The notes: generated from the letters alone by a model not told the origin. DNA of 64,000 bases from Crambe crambe (GCA_963924555.1 OZ004589.1:3472001-3536000), one strand, 5' to 3'; positions 31,039 through 43,378 are shown, numbered from the stretch's first letter. Program-made: numbers and translations.

Positions 31039-33475
31039 ACCCCACAGGTACTTCTCCCCGAAAAGTGTGATATGTAGTCTCTATAGCCACTCTCAGTGGC
31101 ATATAACATTATTCTTAGAAGTAAGATCATTGCTATTGAGTAACAGAATTCTCAATTCATGGTACCTCTACGTAGCTTGTCTCAGGGTAGCTAGCTACTT
31201 TCCCCCCCAACTCTTTCTTATTCTAAAGTTATGGTTGAATTGTAAAATGAAAACTTCTTTTTTGGCACTGATGCATATGTGCATGCATGTGGTATCTTGA
31301 GTATAGCATAAGCTGTGAGTGTCAAAAACTTTGACCATAAACTTTAGTGATCAAGTGTCAGTTATTTTAAACATATGCAGTCAAAGTCACTGTTGGCAAT
31401 TTAATCCATATGTACCAAAATTCTAAATTAAAAAAAAAAGTCACAAGTGACCAGAAAGCCACTTGACAATTCAATCTCTATGTACTGAAATTCTAAAAAA
31501 ACAGTCACGAGTGATCAGTACACATGCATTCAAAGCCACTGTTGACAATTTAATCTCTATGGCCAGGTAAAATTAATTAGTTTCTAATCCCTCCTATGCG
31601 GCATGGGGCAATTTATGTTTGTACTAGGACATACTATTGTAATGAATGAAGGAAGTACTGCATTTTATATTTTGTAGAACAACAAACACCATCTTGAACT
31701 GTTTCCCACTTTTTGGTGTGAGCAGCTGCCTCTTCATGTTATATCACATGATCAAGTAACGCATGCGCACTTTAACTATAGCCAGTTATTGATACAGGTT
31801 GAAAAATAATGCAGGAGGCGGGGGATGACAAACTAATAAATAATTTTATCTGGCCTATGTACTGAAATTCTAAAAACAAAAATAAAAAAAGCAGTCACAA
31901 GTGACCTGTAGTTGTTCAAAATTAATTGTCCTACATTGCCTCAAGAGTGTGGTATAGATGTCAACGCCATGGGTCTTGGGTCACATCTTCAACTGTTCAT
32001 CACATTAGTGTATGTTCATTTTTTTATGTACATGTATACAGAATAATACATATTTTTGTTGTTGCTAAACTAAGATGTATCATACCTTCATCCATGGCAA
32101 TATTAGTTGTTGTTTTTTTTGCTGCCACTGAAAGTATTCAGTTTGTTTGACCAATGTCCTATTAATCTGAGCTCAAAAGTAGCAGGACTTCAAAATAAAA
32201 CAATAAAATGATAATTATAGTGTTGTAGTCTATGAGCTGTTTTAATGAACATGTAGTTAAGGGACCTTACTGAGTTAATGTTCAATGTTTTCATAACGTA
32301 CTGTGACTGTTTTGCAATTGTGAATACCATTATAGTACTGAGTTTAGTTATTTATTTTAGTACATGTATAAGTTGTTATTCTTTGGTGAGCTTTCTAATT
32401 TTAATTTTCTTTCCCAGAGACACGTAGTAAATAACCCTGGGGGTGCAGGCCAAAACTTGTAATACTGTAATTCACTAAATTTTCATGATAAAAATAATTC
32501 GTATAATAGCTAATAATGTTCATGTTAAATATTTCGTACAATACAGTTAGCATGTAATAATTAAGCTCTGATACTATACACATTAATTTTCGCTGTAAAT
32601 AATTTTCGTATATGTACAAGTGTACGAAAATATTTCAACAATGAAATAAAAGCAAATTATGGTAGCCTAGCTTAAGGGACGTAATTATTAATGTCTTCAT
32701 AACAAGCTATAGATTGTGTCTCTGTTTTGCACTGAGGTTAGAGTTTTAGAAAACTCATCTATTTAAGTATTCCATGGGATAACCATGATATTGGGAATTA
32801 TGTAATTGGGGCAAAAGTTTCTGTTCAAAAAACATATTGTGTTAGTTATCAATAATGGTTATCCAGTGAAATACTCATTAAAATTAAATAGATGATTTTA
32901 AAAACTCTGGAGCCTCAGTCTAAAACAGGGACACTATCCATCGTCTGTTAAGTGCATGTATACATAATGAGACTTAAATTCAGATTTGCTCGCTCGCTTA
33001 CTCTCAGATTATGACTCACAGAAATTATGTCTAGCCATCCACATAGTGCCCCACGCATATACTTATGTATGTCCAACCATCATAGAGTTCTAGGTAGGGA
33101 TCAGGGGGGTAATCTCCATTAAGGCCAGTCTGGCTTTGGCCAGCCGGACCAATATTTTTTGAGTCAGATTCACTGAATCTCAAAGATGTTGCAAATGACT
33201 TCATTGCTGGACATGAAAGCAAACTATCCTTGTTTTGAAATTTTTTTCATGCCAAACTCCCCCAGGTTGCTTCTCAGACACCATAAATCACAAAAATTTC
33301 CTGCCCCCTAGATGGCATGCTTTGCACGCTGTGTGGTCACAATAGCCTGACCAAATAAAACCTCAAGATTATACCCCTGGGGGATGGCACAGATGGCCCA
33401 TTGAACATGTCCTTTCATAACACCAAGATACTTACTCTCTGCTCAAAGACAGAACACCTTCAGTGTGCTAGGACT
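31039..33475. repeat. Tandem segmental duplication, unit B (distal part)
   Basis: The sequence parallels 14709-17045, including the 15.0-kb minisatellite units, GAGACACATAGTAAATAACC-like blocks and the closing TTCAGTGTGCTAGGACTCA. It lacks about 0.7 kb present in unit A and has extra DNA near 31565-31850 and 32690-32940. No gene seen. A short inverted repeat lies at about 32755-32905 (TCATCTATTTAAGTATTCCATGG-like against its reverse complement). Confidence 0.75.
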
Positions 33476-34142
33476 CAAGTAGCTATGAAGAGCAGAATCA
33501 TTTCATAGCAATTTCTAAAATTTCCATTTCCATCTGATTATATCGTCCAGGAGTAGACTAATCTGCATAAAGGTGATGAATAAGCAAATAAGTAGGTGTA
33601 AGTTCATGAACAAGAGAGCCTACCCTTCTAATTCCAATAACCACACCCACAACTACTCCATCCCTACTTAATCCTCCATGAAAGCACTAATCTGTCCCCA
33701 ATTAAAGCACTCATGAGAAGTGAAGTAGGTATACTCAGGGAAGAAACGTGCTTTGATTACGTATTTATTCATTTAATACATTATATTATATTACGTATTT
33801 CCTTCTTTTTTTCTACTTGGTATGCAACATTATTATCAAATTGCTCCTCATTCACCTGTAAATAAATATATTCCTCTAAAGTATCCTTGCATCTTTGGGA
33901 GGAAAAATAATATTATTATAATTTCCTCCCAACGTACAATTCTCTTACTAAACTCCAGGAATTTCTTTCTAGGTTTCAGTGATGCAGTTAACACACTAAT
34001 CATTAGTGAAACTTGGGAATGAAGAACCTATTCACATGGGCAAAATATTCATACAGTAGTTTAGAAAACTTTCTTCTATTTACTCAATTCTACATGACAT
34101 TGTCTAAAATTATGACGACATTTTATAATAGTCTCATGTCTT
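33476..34142. other. Intergenic region upstream of the beta-helix protein gene
   Basis: AT-rich, no supported gene or repeat. Confidence 0.4.
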
Positions 34143-34150
34143 TATATAAG
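34143..34150 (+). promoter_or_regulatory. Candidate TATA box of the beta-helix membrane protein
   Basis: TATATAAG about 110 bp upstream of ATG 34260, in AT-rich sequence. Confidence 0.45.
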
Positions 34151-34259
34151 AGTACCAGTATTGCTCCTTGCATTTCTTGAAATTGTATTTCTTAAAATTG
34201 AAGACCCACCCTGAAAATAAAAGCTACTCGTACACATTTCTGTTAGCAGACTACTATAA

Positions 34260-37200
34260 ATGCAGCTAACTGTATTTATACTGCTTCTCTTCTCCTTGAG
34301 TGCAGCTGCCATTGGAAGTATTCAGTATGTTAAACCAGATGCTCCTTCCTCTGGAAACTGTTCTAGTCATCATCCGTGTTATACTTTGAATCAATATATC
34401 CAAGAGAGCAGCAAATATTTCACAACAGGGTCAACATTTATATTTCTTCCAGGTAACCACAGTTTGAGAGGTTCACTGAACTTAACAGCAGTATCAGAGC
34501 TATCCTTTAATGGAACAGAGAACGGTCCTGATTCTATTATCATCTGTAATGATGAAGTCACTATGAACAATATAACCAAGCTGAACATTGAAGGAATTGT
34601 ATTTGTACTTCATTTGTTTCAACAGGATGAAAAGATATCATCAGCTTTTGTCTTTACTAGCAGTCAAGAAGTTGTTATTGCTAATTCAGTATTTCAGAAA
34701 GGGAGTATTGATCCACCAGGCAGAGCAATCGTTGCTACTGACTCTAACATTACAATCATCAAGTGCCTCTTTGAAGGTAACACAGGAGATGATGGTGGAG
34801 CTATTAGTGCCCTTCATAATACAATAATGACACTCGATGGAAGCACCTTTATCGGAAATCAAGCTACTGGAAGAGGAGGTGCCGTTTTCTCACAACAAAG
34901 CACAATCATATTAAGAGGGAATTCGATGAATAACTTCTCACACAATTCAGGTGATATCGGTGGTGGGGCCATATATTGCATTGAATCTCTTATTATGACT
35001 ATGATTCATAACACATTTGAGCACAACTTCCTACGAGGAAAGATTAATACCACTGGAGGAGCTATTGGAATAACTGTTTCTAACATTACAGCAGAAGGCT
35101 CTCTAAGCTTTTCAAATAACACAGCTTTTATAGGTGGGGCCATTTCATTGAATCATTCTATGGCAGAGTTCAGAGAAGGAAGTTTCACGTTCAAAGAAAA
35201 TGTTGCAGATTATATTGGTGGAGGAATGTATGCCAACTTTTCCCTGATAACTGGCATGAGTAATTTCACATTCACCAGCAATGCTGCAAAAGGGTTGGGT
35301 CGATCTCAACCCTGTGGAGTTATGTGCTTATATGTCACATACAATTCTACACAAAGTTCTCTAGAATCGACACTATCAGCTATTAATTTAACAAACAATT
35401 CTGGAACCAGCGGAGGTGGACTTTTTGTTGAAAAAATAGAAGGCAGCATCATAGTTAAGAACATATATGCTAGAAATAACTTTGATGGAGCTCTTGGAAT
35501 TCTTTTAGCTAATGTTAGCATCTCTGGGAGAAATCATTTTGTACAAAATAGTCACCTAACAAGTGGAGTCCTTACTATTGATCAAAGTTTTGTCATTTTT
35601 AGTGGAAAGGATAATGTGTTGGATTCTAACCATGGAAGTGCTATCATGGTGACAGGTCACAGCATAGTGAATTTTTTTGGAAATACCAGTATATCGAACA
35701 ACATAGCAGCATTAGGTGAAGGAGGTGGAGGAATCAATGCAACTCAATCTTTCGTGACATTCAATGACGAGACTCTATTTTCAGATAATAGTGGATCCAT
35801 GGGTGGAGCAGTGTATGTAGAGAGAGGGAAGTTGCAATTCAATGGCCAAATATCTTTCATCAATAACTCAGCTACAAGGTATGGAGGAGCATTGTTTGCC
35901 TCAGTTAGTAAAATTATTGTATCCGACAGTAAAGTCATTAACTTTTCACTTAACTCAGCCAAACGTGGAGGTGCTATGTATCTGAAGTCAAACACAACCA
36001 TGGCTCTAGGGTGGTATACAAAACTGAATACAGTCCAAAATGCTGTCACCGAATATGGGGGTGCTATATTCCATGAGGATGTAGTTAACATCATCCAGTG
36101 TAGGAATGTCGCGAGTATAATAGGAAGTAATACAGACGAAAATGTAGCTTCAACAATACCTTATTCATTTCTGCAATTTATAGAAAATGAAAAACCTGCA
36201 TATCCACGGGCTTGCCCTGGGATAAATTCATGCAACGATTCTGCTGGTATAGATGGTAACTTTTTGTATGGAGGGCTACTGGATAGGTCCAGATTTTGGG
36301 ACCAGGATCTATCCAAATCGCTTCCATATAACTATTTCACATCATTTTGCAGCATCAATGTTTCACCACGAAATAATGAGACAAATGGCATAACATCTGA
36401 ACCATTCCAGCTCAGTCCTTGTAAAGGCGATGAAGATATTTTTCAGACAAACATCTCTGTGTACAAAGGTCAAACATTCAGACTGTGCATTGTGGCACTT
36501 GGTCAAGGAAATAGTAGAGTGCCAACAGCTGTAACAGCTTTGATAAGCCCTAATGCTAGATTGAATCTGAATCAGAGTTCCCAGTTTATTCATAGGGATG
36601 GATCTGAAGTCATCTATAACTTGTATTCTACCGAAACTTACGAAAAGCTGACCATATTTCCTAAAGGTCCATGCCAGACTATCGGACAGGCTAGTACAGT
36701 TCTTAATGTGACGTTCAAACCTTGCCCTGATGCATTCATTCAGTCTAATGAAGAATGTGTCTGCGAAAACAGGTTGAAACAACTCAATGCTACTTGTGTG
36801 ATTGAAGATGGAGTCTCAATATGGCGTTATGCAGGTATAAGGTTTTGGATGAGTGCTCTATACACTGAAAATGGTTCGTATGGTGGTCTCATTTTATACC
36901 CATCCTGTCCTGCCGAATACTGCAGAGCAGACACTGTTAACATATCTCTAGAGAATCCAGATATCCAGTGTGCTTTCAATCGTGGTGGAGTACTATGTGG
37001 AAATTGTTCTGGTAACAAAAGCCTCTTGCTTGGTAGCCCTCGATGTGATGTCTGTTCTAATCTCTATCTACTTCTAATTCTCCCATTTGCAGTTGCTGGA
37101 ATAGTTCTTGTTGCCTTTTTAACTCTTTTACGGCTCACTGTAGCCACTGGAACTATCAACAGTCTGATCCTCTATGCCAACATCGTACAAGTCAACAAAG

Positions 37201-38246
37201 CAGTTTTCTTTTCCGCAAATAGGACTAATGTCCTGACAGTATTCATAGCCTGGATGAATCTTGATCTAGGGTTTGAGACTTGCTTCTTCAATGGAATGGA
37301 CGCATATGCCCAAACTTGGCTCCAATTTGTCTTTCCTGTGTACGTTTGGATTTTAATCAGCTTGATAATTCTCAGTAGCAGATACTCCATAACTGTTTCC
37401 AAGTTAATAGGGTCCAATCCTGTTGCCGTTTTGGCTACACTATTGCTAATGTCTTACAATAAGATCTTAAAGGTCATCATTGATGTTTTTTCTTCAGTGA
37501 AGTTGGAATACCCGGATAGGAAGCTGGTGAGTTTTTGGCTGAAAGATGGCAATTTGCACTATTTGCAGTCCAAACATCTCCACTTGTCTATATTCACTTT
37601 TCTTGTGCTACTCTTCATCTTCCTCCCGTATACAATCTTTCTCTTGCTTGGTCATCTCCTCTATCGCTTGCCCTACCGAAAGTATTACCACTGGTTCTTG
37701 ATCAGGATTAAACCACTGCTAGATTCTTATTATGCTCCATATAAACGTAAAACTCGGTCCTGGGCTGGGTTTCTCTTGCTTGTTCGCTGTGCTCTCTATG
37801 TCGTATTCTCCTACAATTCACTTGGAGGAGCTAAATACAGCCTTCTAGCAATAATTGTAGCATTCACTGCAGTTGGGTCGATAACTTGGCTCATGAAAGG
37901 CATTTATCGTCACTTTTATGTAGACATCATTGAAGTTTCCATGTATACGAATCTCATTATACTTGCAGCTACTACTGCTATTCTATCTGGTGCTAGCAAG
38001 GAAATAGTGATATATGTCCTAGTTGGAATTGTTTTTGCTGTTACAATAGGAATCATATTACATCAGATTCACGTTTGTTACTTTGCTAAGACAGCTCTCT
38101 GGCTCAGGATCAAGTCAAAAATTCCATGCTATCAAAAGAAACCTAACACTCCGACTGATATTGATATACCAGCACCCAAGACCCCAAAGCCAGTTGAAGT
38201 TACAAAAACAGTCGTGGACTTGCGTGAACCTTTGCTAGACAATTGA
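34260..38246 (+). CDS. Beta-helix ectodomain, multi-pass membrane protein (sponge expanded family)
   Basis: Intronless, 1328 aa. A signal peptide (about 1-17) is followed by about 620 residues of right-handed beta-helix-type repeats, rich in GGAI/GGA and FxxN turns with many N-glycosylation sequons, similar in style to polymorphic-membrane-protein repeats. Next is a Cys-rich region (about 640-925) with GVLCGNCSGNKSLLLG and CDVCSN. The last 400 residues have 8-10 hydrophobic segments with motifs GTINSLILYANIV, FIAWMNLDLGFETCFF and NPVAVLATLLLMSYNK. The C-terminal cytoplasmic tail is short. I recall many near-identical membrane modules among uncharacterised sponge proteins, so a lineage-expanded receptor or adhesin is plausible. 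Ligand and signalling route unknown. It does not fit the 7-TM GPCR pattern closely. Confidence 0.85.
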   Translation: MQLTVFILLLFSLSAAAIGSIQYVKPDAPSSGNCSSHHPCYTLNQYIQESSKYFTTGSTFIFLPGNHSLRGSLNLTAVSELSFNGTENGPDSIIICNDEVTMNNITKLNIEGIVFVLHLFQQDEKISSAFVFTSSQEVVIANSVFQKGSIDPPGRAIVATDSNITIIKCLFEGNTGDDGGAISALHNTIMTLDGSTFIGNQATGRGGAVFSQQSTIILRGNSMNNFSHNSGDIGGGAIYCIESLIMTMIHNTFEHNFLRGKINTTGGAIGITVSNITAEGSLSFSNNTAFIGGAISLNHSMAEFREGSFTFKENVADYIGGGMYANFSLITGMSNFTFTSNAAKGLGRSQPCGVMCLYVTYNSTQSSLESTLSAINLTNNSGTSGGGLFVEKIEGSIIVKNIYARNNFDGALGILLANVSISGRNHFVQNSHLTSGVLTIDQSFVIFSGKDNVLDSNHGSAIMVTGHSIVNFFGNTSISNNIAALGEGGGGINATQSFVTFNDETLFSDNSGSMGGAVYVERGKLQFNGQISFINNSATRYGGALFASVSKIIVSDSKVINFSLNSAKRGGAMYLKSNTTMALGWYTKLNTVQNAVTEYGGAIFHEDVVNIIQCRNVASIIGSNTDENVASTIPYSFLQFIENEKPAYPRACPGINSCNDSAGIDGNFLYGGLLDRSRFWDQDLSKSLPYNYFTSFCSINVSPRNNETNGITSEPFQLSPCKGDEDIFQTNISVYKGQTFRLCIVALGQGNSRVPTAVTALISPNARLNLNQSSQFIHRDGSEVIYNLYSTETYEKLTIFPKGPCQTIGQASTVLNVTFKPCPDAFIQSNEECVCENRLKQLNATCVIEDGVSIWRYAGIRFWMSALYTENGSYGGLILYPSCPAEYCRADTVNISLENPDIQCAFNRGGVLCGNCSGNKSLLLGSPRCDVCSNLYLLLILPFAVAGIVLVAFLTLLRLTVATGTINSLILYANIVQVNKAVFFSANRTNVLTVFIAWMNLDLGFETCFFNGMDAYAQTWLQFVFPVYVWILISLIILSSRYSITVSKLIGSNPVAVLATLLLMSYNKILKVIIDVFSSVKLEYPDRKLVSFWLKDGNLHYLQSKHLHLSIFTFLVLLFIFLPYTIFLLLGHLLYRLPYRKYYHWFLIRIKPLLDSYYAPYKRKTRSWAGFLLLVRCALYVVFSYNSLGGAKYSLLAIIVAFTAVGSITWLMKGIYRHFYVDIIEVSMYTNLIILAATTAILSGASKEIVIYVLVGIVFAVTIGIILHQIHVCYFAKTALWLRIKSKIPCYQKKPNTPTDIDIPAPKTPKPVEVTKTVVDLREPLLDN

Positions 38247-39144
38247 ATGATTTATTGCAGCAAAAAATAATTTAGCTAGCAGGTGTCAGGTGTGCTTTTT
38301 ATATAAAATATATTTATTTGACCTGTGGCTCTAAACAGATTTTCGTTTCTGAGCAAGTTCAAAGTTTACATGTTGCATTTTGTGATTGTAGCACATTTCT
38401 TGTTAATAATACTAGGGCAATGTGCAACATTTGACGGTGACCGAGCAAGCAGGTATTCTTTAGTGCTTCAATTCTTTGTTTATTTGTATCAAAGCACTTA
38501 GATAAGCCTAGAGCCTTTACAACTACTATACTATAGCAATGTGCAGCACTTGACAATGAGCTTGAATCCCCTTGCTAGCTATAACACTTAGATCCTCACT
38601 TGTTTCAATACAAAGCTCAATGGTTTTGACACAAAGTTTGTCAACTGTACTGGCTCCTGTTATAATTACGCATGCGCATACCCGGACACCTCTGAATCAG
38701 CCACACCCCCACTTATATATCTTCAAGGGTGTTCCAGAGTAGTGTACCACTTTGGGAAAATTGCTTAGTAACTTACTGCTTTGGTTTTTTGTTTTTTTTT
38801 TGTTGTTTTTTTTGCAAGTGTCCATAAATAGAACTTTTCGTCCAGATATAGATGGGCTATACAAATATTTGGTGACAGAACAAGGAAAATTTGTACTCCA
38901 TTGTGGTAGTTTAAACTTGGTTCTCCATGCTGTCGTTCCTGAGATATAATGTATCGATAATACATGTGTCCAATCTTTGAATCATTTACTCGAGCCCCTC
39001 TCTAGTTTGACTCTAGTTTGAAATTCCACCCCTTGCTTTGGCATTATGTTTATTCAGCTAAATATTACTTATGAACTTGTAAGCAAAGAAAAAAATTCTG
39101 ATTGAATAGATGTACGAATAAGTATGCAAATGAAGAGGTCTTTT
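38247..39144. other. Intergenic region with a dispersed repeat
   Basis: About 38395-38560 (GCAATGTGCAACATTTGAC, CTTTAGTGCTTCAA, GATAAGCCTAGAGCC) recurs in inverted orientation at about 56610-56760. A T-rich tract lies at 38782-38812. No gene seen. Confidence 0.55.
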
Positions 39145-41253
39145 TTAGAATACTTGAATACGATTATTCCAATAGTCGCACACATACACAAAACCATTAC
39201 TGTCCACTGCTAGTCCACTAGGACAATGAAACTCTCCTGGTCCTTTCCCTCTTCCACCAAAGGAGGTCAAAAAATTACCTTCAGAGGTAAAAACAAATAT
39301 ACGATCACCCTCGCTGACATACACCACATTATCAGTACTGATAGTGAGACCAGAGGGATACGTCAGTTCCCCCCTGTCTTGTTCATACTTCCCAAATGCT
39401 CGCAAGAACCACCCTTCAGCTGTGAAGACTTTAATACGATGATTGCTATGATCAGCCACGTAAACCTTACCAGTACTGTCACAGGCTATACCATTTGGAG
39501 AATTAAACTGTCCTTTTCCACTGCCTTTCTTTCCAAACTTGGCGAAAAAGGTGAGATCAGAGTTCATTATTAACACACAATTATCAGAGCAATCTGCAAC
39601 ATAGAGCTTTTTATTGACATGATTAAATGCAATTTCCCTGAGGTTATTGAACTGCTGAGATCCTTCACCTCGTGTACCGACTGCAGAGAGGAACTGGCCA
39701 TTTGCTGTGAACTTTTGTATCCGATGATTATTACAATCTGCCACAAAGATATTCCCTACACCATCTGTTGCTATCCCCCAAGGATGACTGAACTGTCCCT
39801 GGCCAGAACCAGATGAGCCTGATGACTGAATATTTCCCCTCTCAGGTCCGAAGATTAATGAAATGGTTCCTTTGCCTGCCTCTGTGACCAACACCTCACC
39901 TTTTCTGTTGATTACCACTCCTCGAGGCTTATGCAGTCCATCGATTATTCTGACTGGAGTACCAAGCTTTTCTATTGATAACTTCACCATCACACCAAAT
40001 GGACTTCCTCTAATGTGTTGGTCCTCGACTTTGATGTGTAGCTGGTGCCTCCCTCTGATGGTGGGTTGGTAGTTGATCCTGTACTGGCCTTGTTCCATTC
40101 TCTCTACACTGCACATCGATCTGGCACCAGTCATCTCAGAAGAAAGTTCACACTGCAATGATTTGATCGGTTCCACACATGGTTTACCATTTAAGTCAAT
40201 AGCCTCCATAATGATAGCAGAGTCCTCTCCAACTATAGCTACCTTCAAACCCTTACCAGTAGCCTTGCATCTCAATGGATCAGGTGATTCTGGTGAGAAT
40301 ATCCGTCCATAGTTCTGACACTCATTAGTGAAATCAAGTGAGGCTAGAAATTTCAGGTCAGCTTTTGTGTTGGGCTCCAGTTTATCTGGTGGGAAAAGTG
40401 TGGTCAGTTCCTTCACTTGTGCTATGATGTTCATCTTCATCATAAGCACCTCTTCTTGATTGCTCATTTTCAGACTCTCCTTCATAAAATCGAGACAGCT
40501 GCTCAGCTGGGCCATAATGGTCTCCATCTCATCCCTCTGCACTGCAAGGTTTTTCAACTTTCTCTGAATCATATGGTGTAGCTGACCAATCAGCTCAGTC
40601 CTCCGAACTTCAAGGACTTCGTGCAGTCGTTCAATGGTGTCGTGTATGTTGGCTTCGATAGTTGCTTGCTGGTCGGCTACATCTGTGCAACATTTATCCA
40701 ACTGCACCAATGCCTTCTTGACAGCCACCAGTTTCCTCTCCAGTGGTTCAAGGGATGGAGTTATCTCTCCCTTGTACATCTCGAATGCTTTATTCAGTGC
40801 ATGGTAATCGTGATTCTGGTGCTTTCCCCATTTAGTGACACATTCGAAACAAATGAGATCACCACACGTCTCACAGTAAAGCTGACGTTCTTTGTCTACG
40901 TGTTCGAAGCAGTTCTTTTTTGAAGGAATGGGGTGTATCACATCACTTTTCGCCTCCTTTTTACTGGCTGCTGTATCTTTAGCCTTCTTGTGATCTTCCA
41001 AGATCTCTAGAAGGGAGGTGACATGAAAAGCTGACTGGAGACCTGTCACTCCATCGTCTGGAACAGGTGTGACCTGACGACAGGATGGGCAGGTAAGGGA
41101 GAGTTTTCCCTGCTGGTCTCTGATCACGAGTTTCACAAGGCACTGTCTGCAGTAGATGTGGAAGCATTGAAGTAGCTTAGGGTCAGTATAGGTGTCCAGA
41201 CAGATGGCACAATTCAGCTGATCTTCCAATTTCTTAATGGTACTTTCAGCCAT
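39145..41253 (-). CDS. TRIM-NHL protein (RING, B-box, coiled coil, filamin, NHL), copy 1
   Basis: Intronless, 702 aa from ATG 41253. Domains: C3HC4 RING (about 15-60, CAICLDTYTDPKLLQCFHIY ... CPSCR); B-box 2 (about 114-150, CFEHVDKERQLYCETCGDLI); coiled coil (about 160-290); filamin-type Ig repeat (about 320-430, ending HIRGSPFGVMVK); and about six NHL repeats (about 440-702) that would close a beta-propeller. The order matches the TRIM2/TRIM3/TRIM71 class. These are cytoplasmic E3 ubiquitin ligases and, in some members, RNA-binding regulators. The second copy at 59078-61204 is very similar. The DxxNNRIQVF ending suggests the frame is complete. Confidence 0.93.
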   Translation of the reverse strand: MAESTIKKLEDQLNCAICLDTYTDPKLLQCFHIYCRQCLVKLVIRDQQGKLSLTCPSCRQVTPVPDDGVTGLQSAFHVTSLLEILEDHKKAKDTAASKKEAKSDVIHPIPSKKNCFEHVDKERQLYCETCGDLICFECVTKWGKHQNHDYHALNKAFEMYKGEITPSLEPLERKLVAVKKALVQLDKCCTDVADQQATIEANIHDTIERLHEVLEVRRTELIGQLHHMIQRKLKNLAVQRDEMETIMAQLSSCLDFMKESLKMSNQEEVLMMKMNIIAQVKELTTLFPPDKLEPNTKADLKFLASLDFTNECQNYGRIFSPESPDPLRCKATGKGLKVAIVGEDSAIIMEAIDLNGKPCVEPIKSLQCELSSEMTGARSMCSVERMEQGQYRINYQPTIRGRHQLHIKVEDQHIRGSPFGVMVKLSIEKLGTPVRIIDGLHKPRGVVINRKGEVLVTEAGKGTISLIFGPERGNIQSSGSSGSGQGQFSHPWGIATDGVGNIFVADCNNHRIQKFTANGQFLSAVGTRGEGSQQFNNLREIAFNHVNKKLYVADCSDNCVLIMNSDLTFFAKFGKKGSGKGQFNSPNGIACDSTGKVYVADHSNHRIKVFTAEGWFLRAFGKYEQDRGELTYPSGLTISTDNVVYVSEGDRIFVFTSEGNFLTSFGGRGKGPGEFHCPSGLAVDSNGFVYVCDYWNNRIQVF

Positions 41254-42761
41254 TGCTCAATAAAGTAGATGTCTACTAAAGCAGGAAGTTTGTGGTCTAG
41301 GTAGTATTATAGGGGATCCCCCCAGGAAGGTACACGTACACTACCAGTTTACCTGATTCTCAGTTTACTGAAGGTCATCATAGAAATAGACTACATCGTT
41401 ACACTGTAGCTTAGAAGTCAGTTAACTTCATGGTTGAGTTGCTTGATTATCTGCAACATTAATTTCAAGGAACTGCCACTGATTTCAAACTGTAAACAGC
41501 TAGCTATAACCCTTTCAACAACTTCAGGCATGCCAGAGCATTATTGTTATAATTACAGCATGTGGTTTGGCTCTAGTTCAATACTACCCTTCTGGAAATG
41601 TGCTTTAGAATGCCTGTAGTAGAAGCTACTTTTAATCAACTTGAAAATATTCCAATGTATACTTTTAGTGTAGAATGTTTGGTTTTGTATCCCCACTCCC
41701 AGCTAGTTTCATCACACCTGTGTTGTAGATAGCTAGTGGTAGTTCTGCACCTTTACACTCCACCAATGAGTTGGAATGGAAGTCATAGCTAGCTATGTGA
41801 TTTTAGTTCCACTCTTAAGTGCATTCTTAACAGCCCCTCCCACAGATCCATCCCCACAACTGTGTTCAATATTTTCATGAGTGAGCAGAGAGTGGTGTAC
41901 AATGTTGTATAGTTTAGCTCATATATTATTATGATTCTCCTAGTGGAGTGGACATTGGAGGTAGTCTAGATCTTGTGAGCCCAGCCCACTTATATGTGGG
42001 GCGGTTGAAAACCACCAAGCGAAAAAAATATATAAGTGGGCTGGCCTCGCAAGACTATAGGTGGGAGGTTTATCCACACACCTCCTCTGAGGGTGTAAGC
42101 TTTTGTTGGTGTATGCTTTTTTGTGGTCCTCCTCCGATGACTATCAGTTCCATGCTGGTATGCGGGAGAGGCATTCAAGAATCTTGACTCAACTTGCACT
42201 TGATAATTCTGTAACTGTTGCCAGGTACCACTGACATACACAGAGTCAATCCTCACCATTGAAGGTGCAGGCATGGCAACTGAGTACCATAAGAAAGAAA
42301 GAAAAAAAGAATAAAGTTTCAAATGCACAGAAATAGTCTGGCTCCCAGTACGTATACATGGACTGTGTGATCACTCTATAGCTGGCCAGCTGAACTTATA
42401 CCCAATTAGCTACGTACCTTTCTAAAGTTTTCTCACTTTCTATGTTAGTCAGTTACATGGTGACTGTGTGGTCACTTTTTCCCTCTCTGCCAGAAGAGGA
42501 GAGGGAAAATATTTAACAGTCTTGTAGTCCAGCATAAGTAAAAGTTAGCTTGTTATAGTAATCACTAAATCATTAAATTGGGGGAGTGGCTATAGGAGGG
42601 CATATCTTGTGTTATCATGGCCTAGTCTCCCTGCGGCTGCTATGTACCCGATCAGCTTTGCCGCCCTATTTGAATTTGACCCTAGAGGCATATGAATAGT
42701 TCACACACATACAAACAACTTTTATAAAACCATTACTGTTTACTGTTAGTTGACAAAGAAA

Positions 42762-43039
42762 TGAAGGGGGGAAAATTTATGCTAAATAAAAGTCTGTACT
42801 TTTATCTGTAGCAATTTCTGTGAACAAACATCAAAACTGTATGCTGCCTCCAATAATATAATCCCTGGCTCCCACCAAGCTGCTTTAATTCATGTCAGTG
42901 TAAAAGTGTTGTGCCTGTTATGTAGGGATCATTATCGAAGCAGCATAATTTTGATGTTTTTTCACAGAAACTGCTACAGGTAAAAGTACAGACTAACCCT
43001 ACATGGCCTTTTTATTTAGCAAAAAAATTTTTCCCTTCA
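42762..43039. mobile_element. Palindromic MITE-like element
   Basis: The arms are about 90-110 bp. GAAGGGGGGAAAATTT, GCTAAATAAAA, GTCTGTACTTTTATCTGTAG and AACATCAAAACTGTATGCTG on the left are reversed on the right as CAGCATAATTTTGATGTT, CTACAGGTAAAAGTACAGAC, TTTTATTTAGC and TTCCCTTC. Non-coding. Confidence 0.75.
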
Positions 43040-43378
43040 CTAATTTTAAAATCGCTGACATTATAGTGAAATATCGTTCGATATGACTGATTATTTTGGA
43101 GGAAAACTGTGTGCATAACGATGATAAAAGCACATTGTGCAGGTAGAATGAATAACATTTTGATGAGTATAGCTACTAGCATCCATTAAAGCAGTTGGCG
43201 GCTAGGGCTGCAAGAAAAACAATAAACTGTTTATTGTTACTACATATAATTTCTTGTGTACATGTAGTACACAAGAAAAATATATAGTCATATAATATAT
43301 GTATAGTCATGCACAATTGCTCATTGATGTTGCTAGCTATAGCTATAGAAAGCGCATAGCTAACTTCATAGAACAAGA

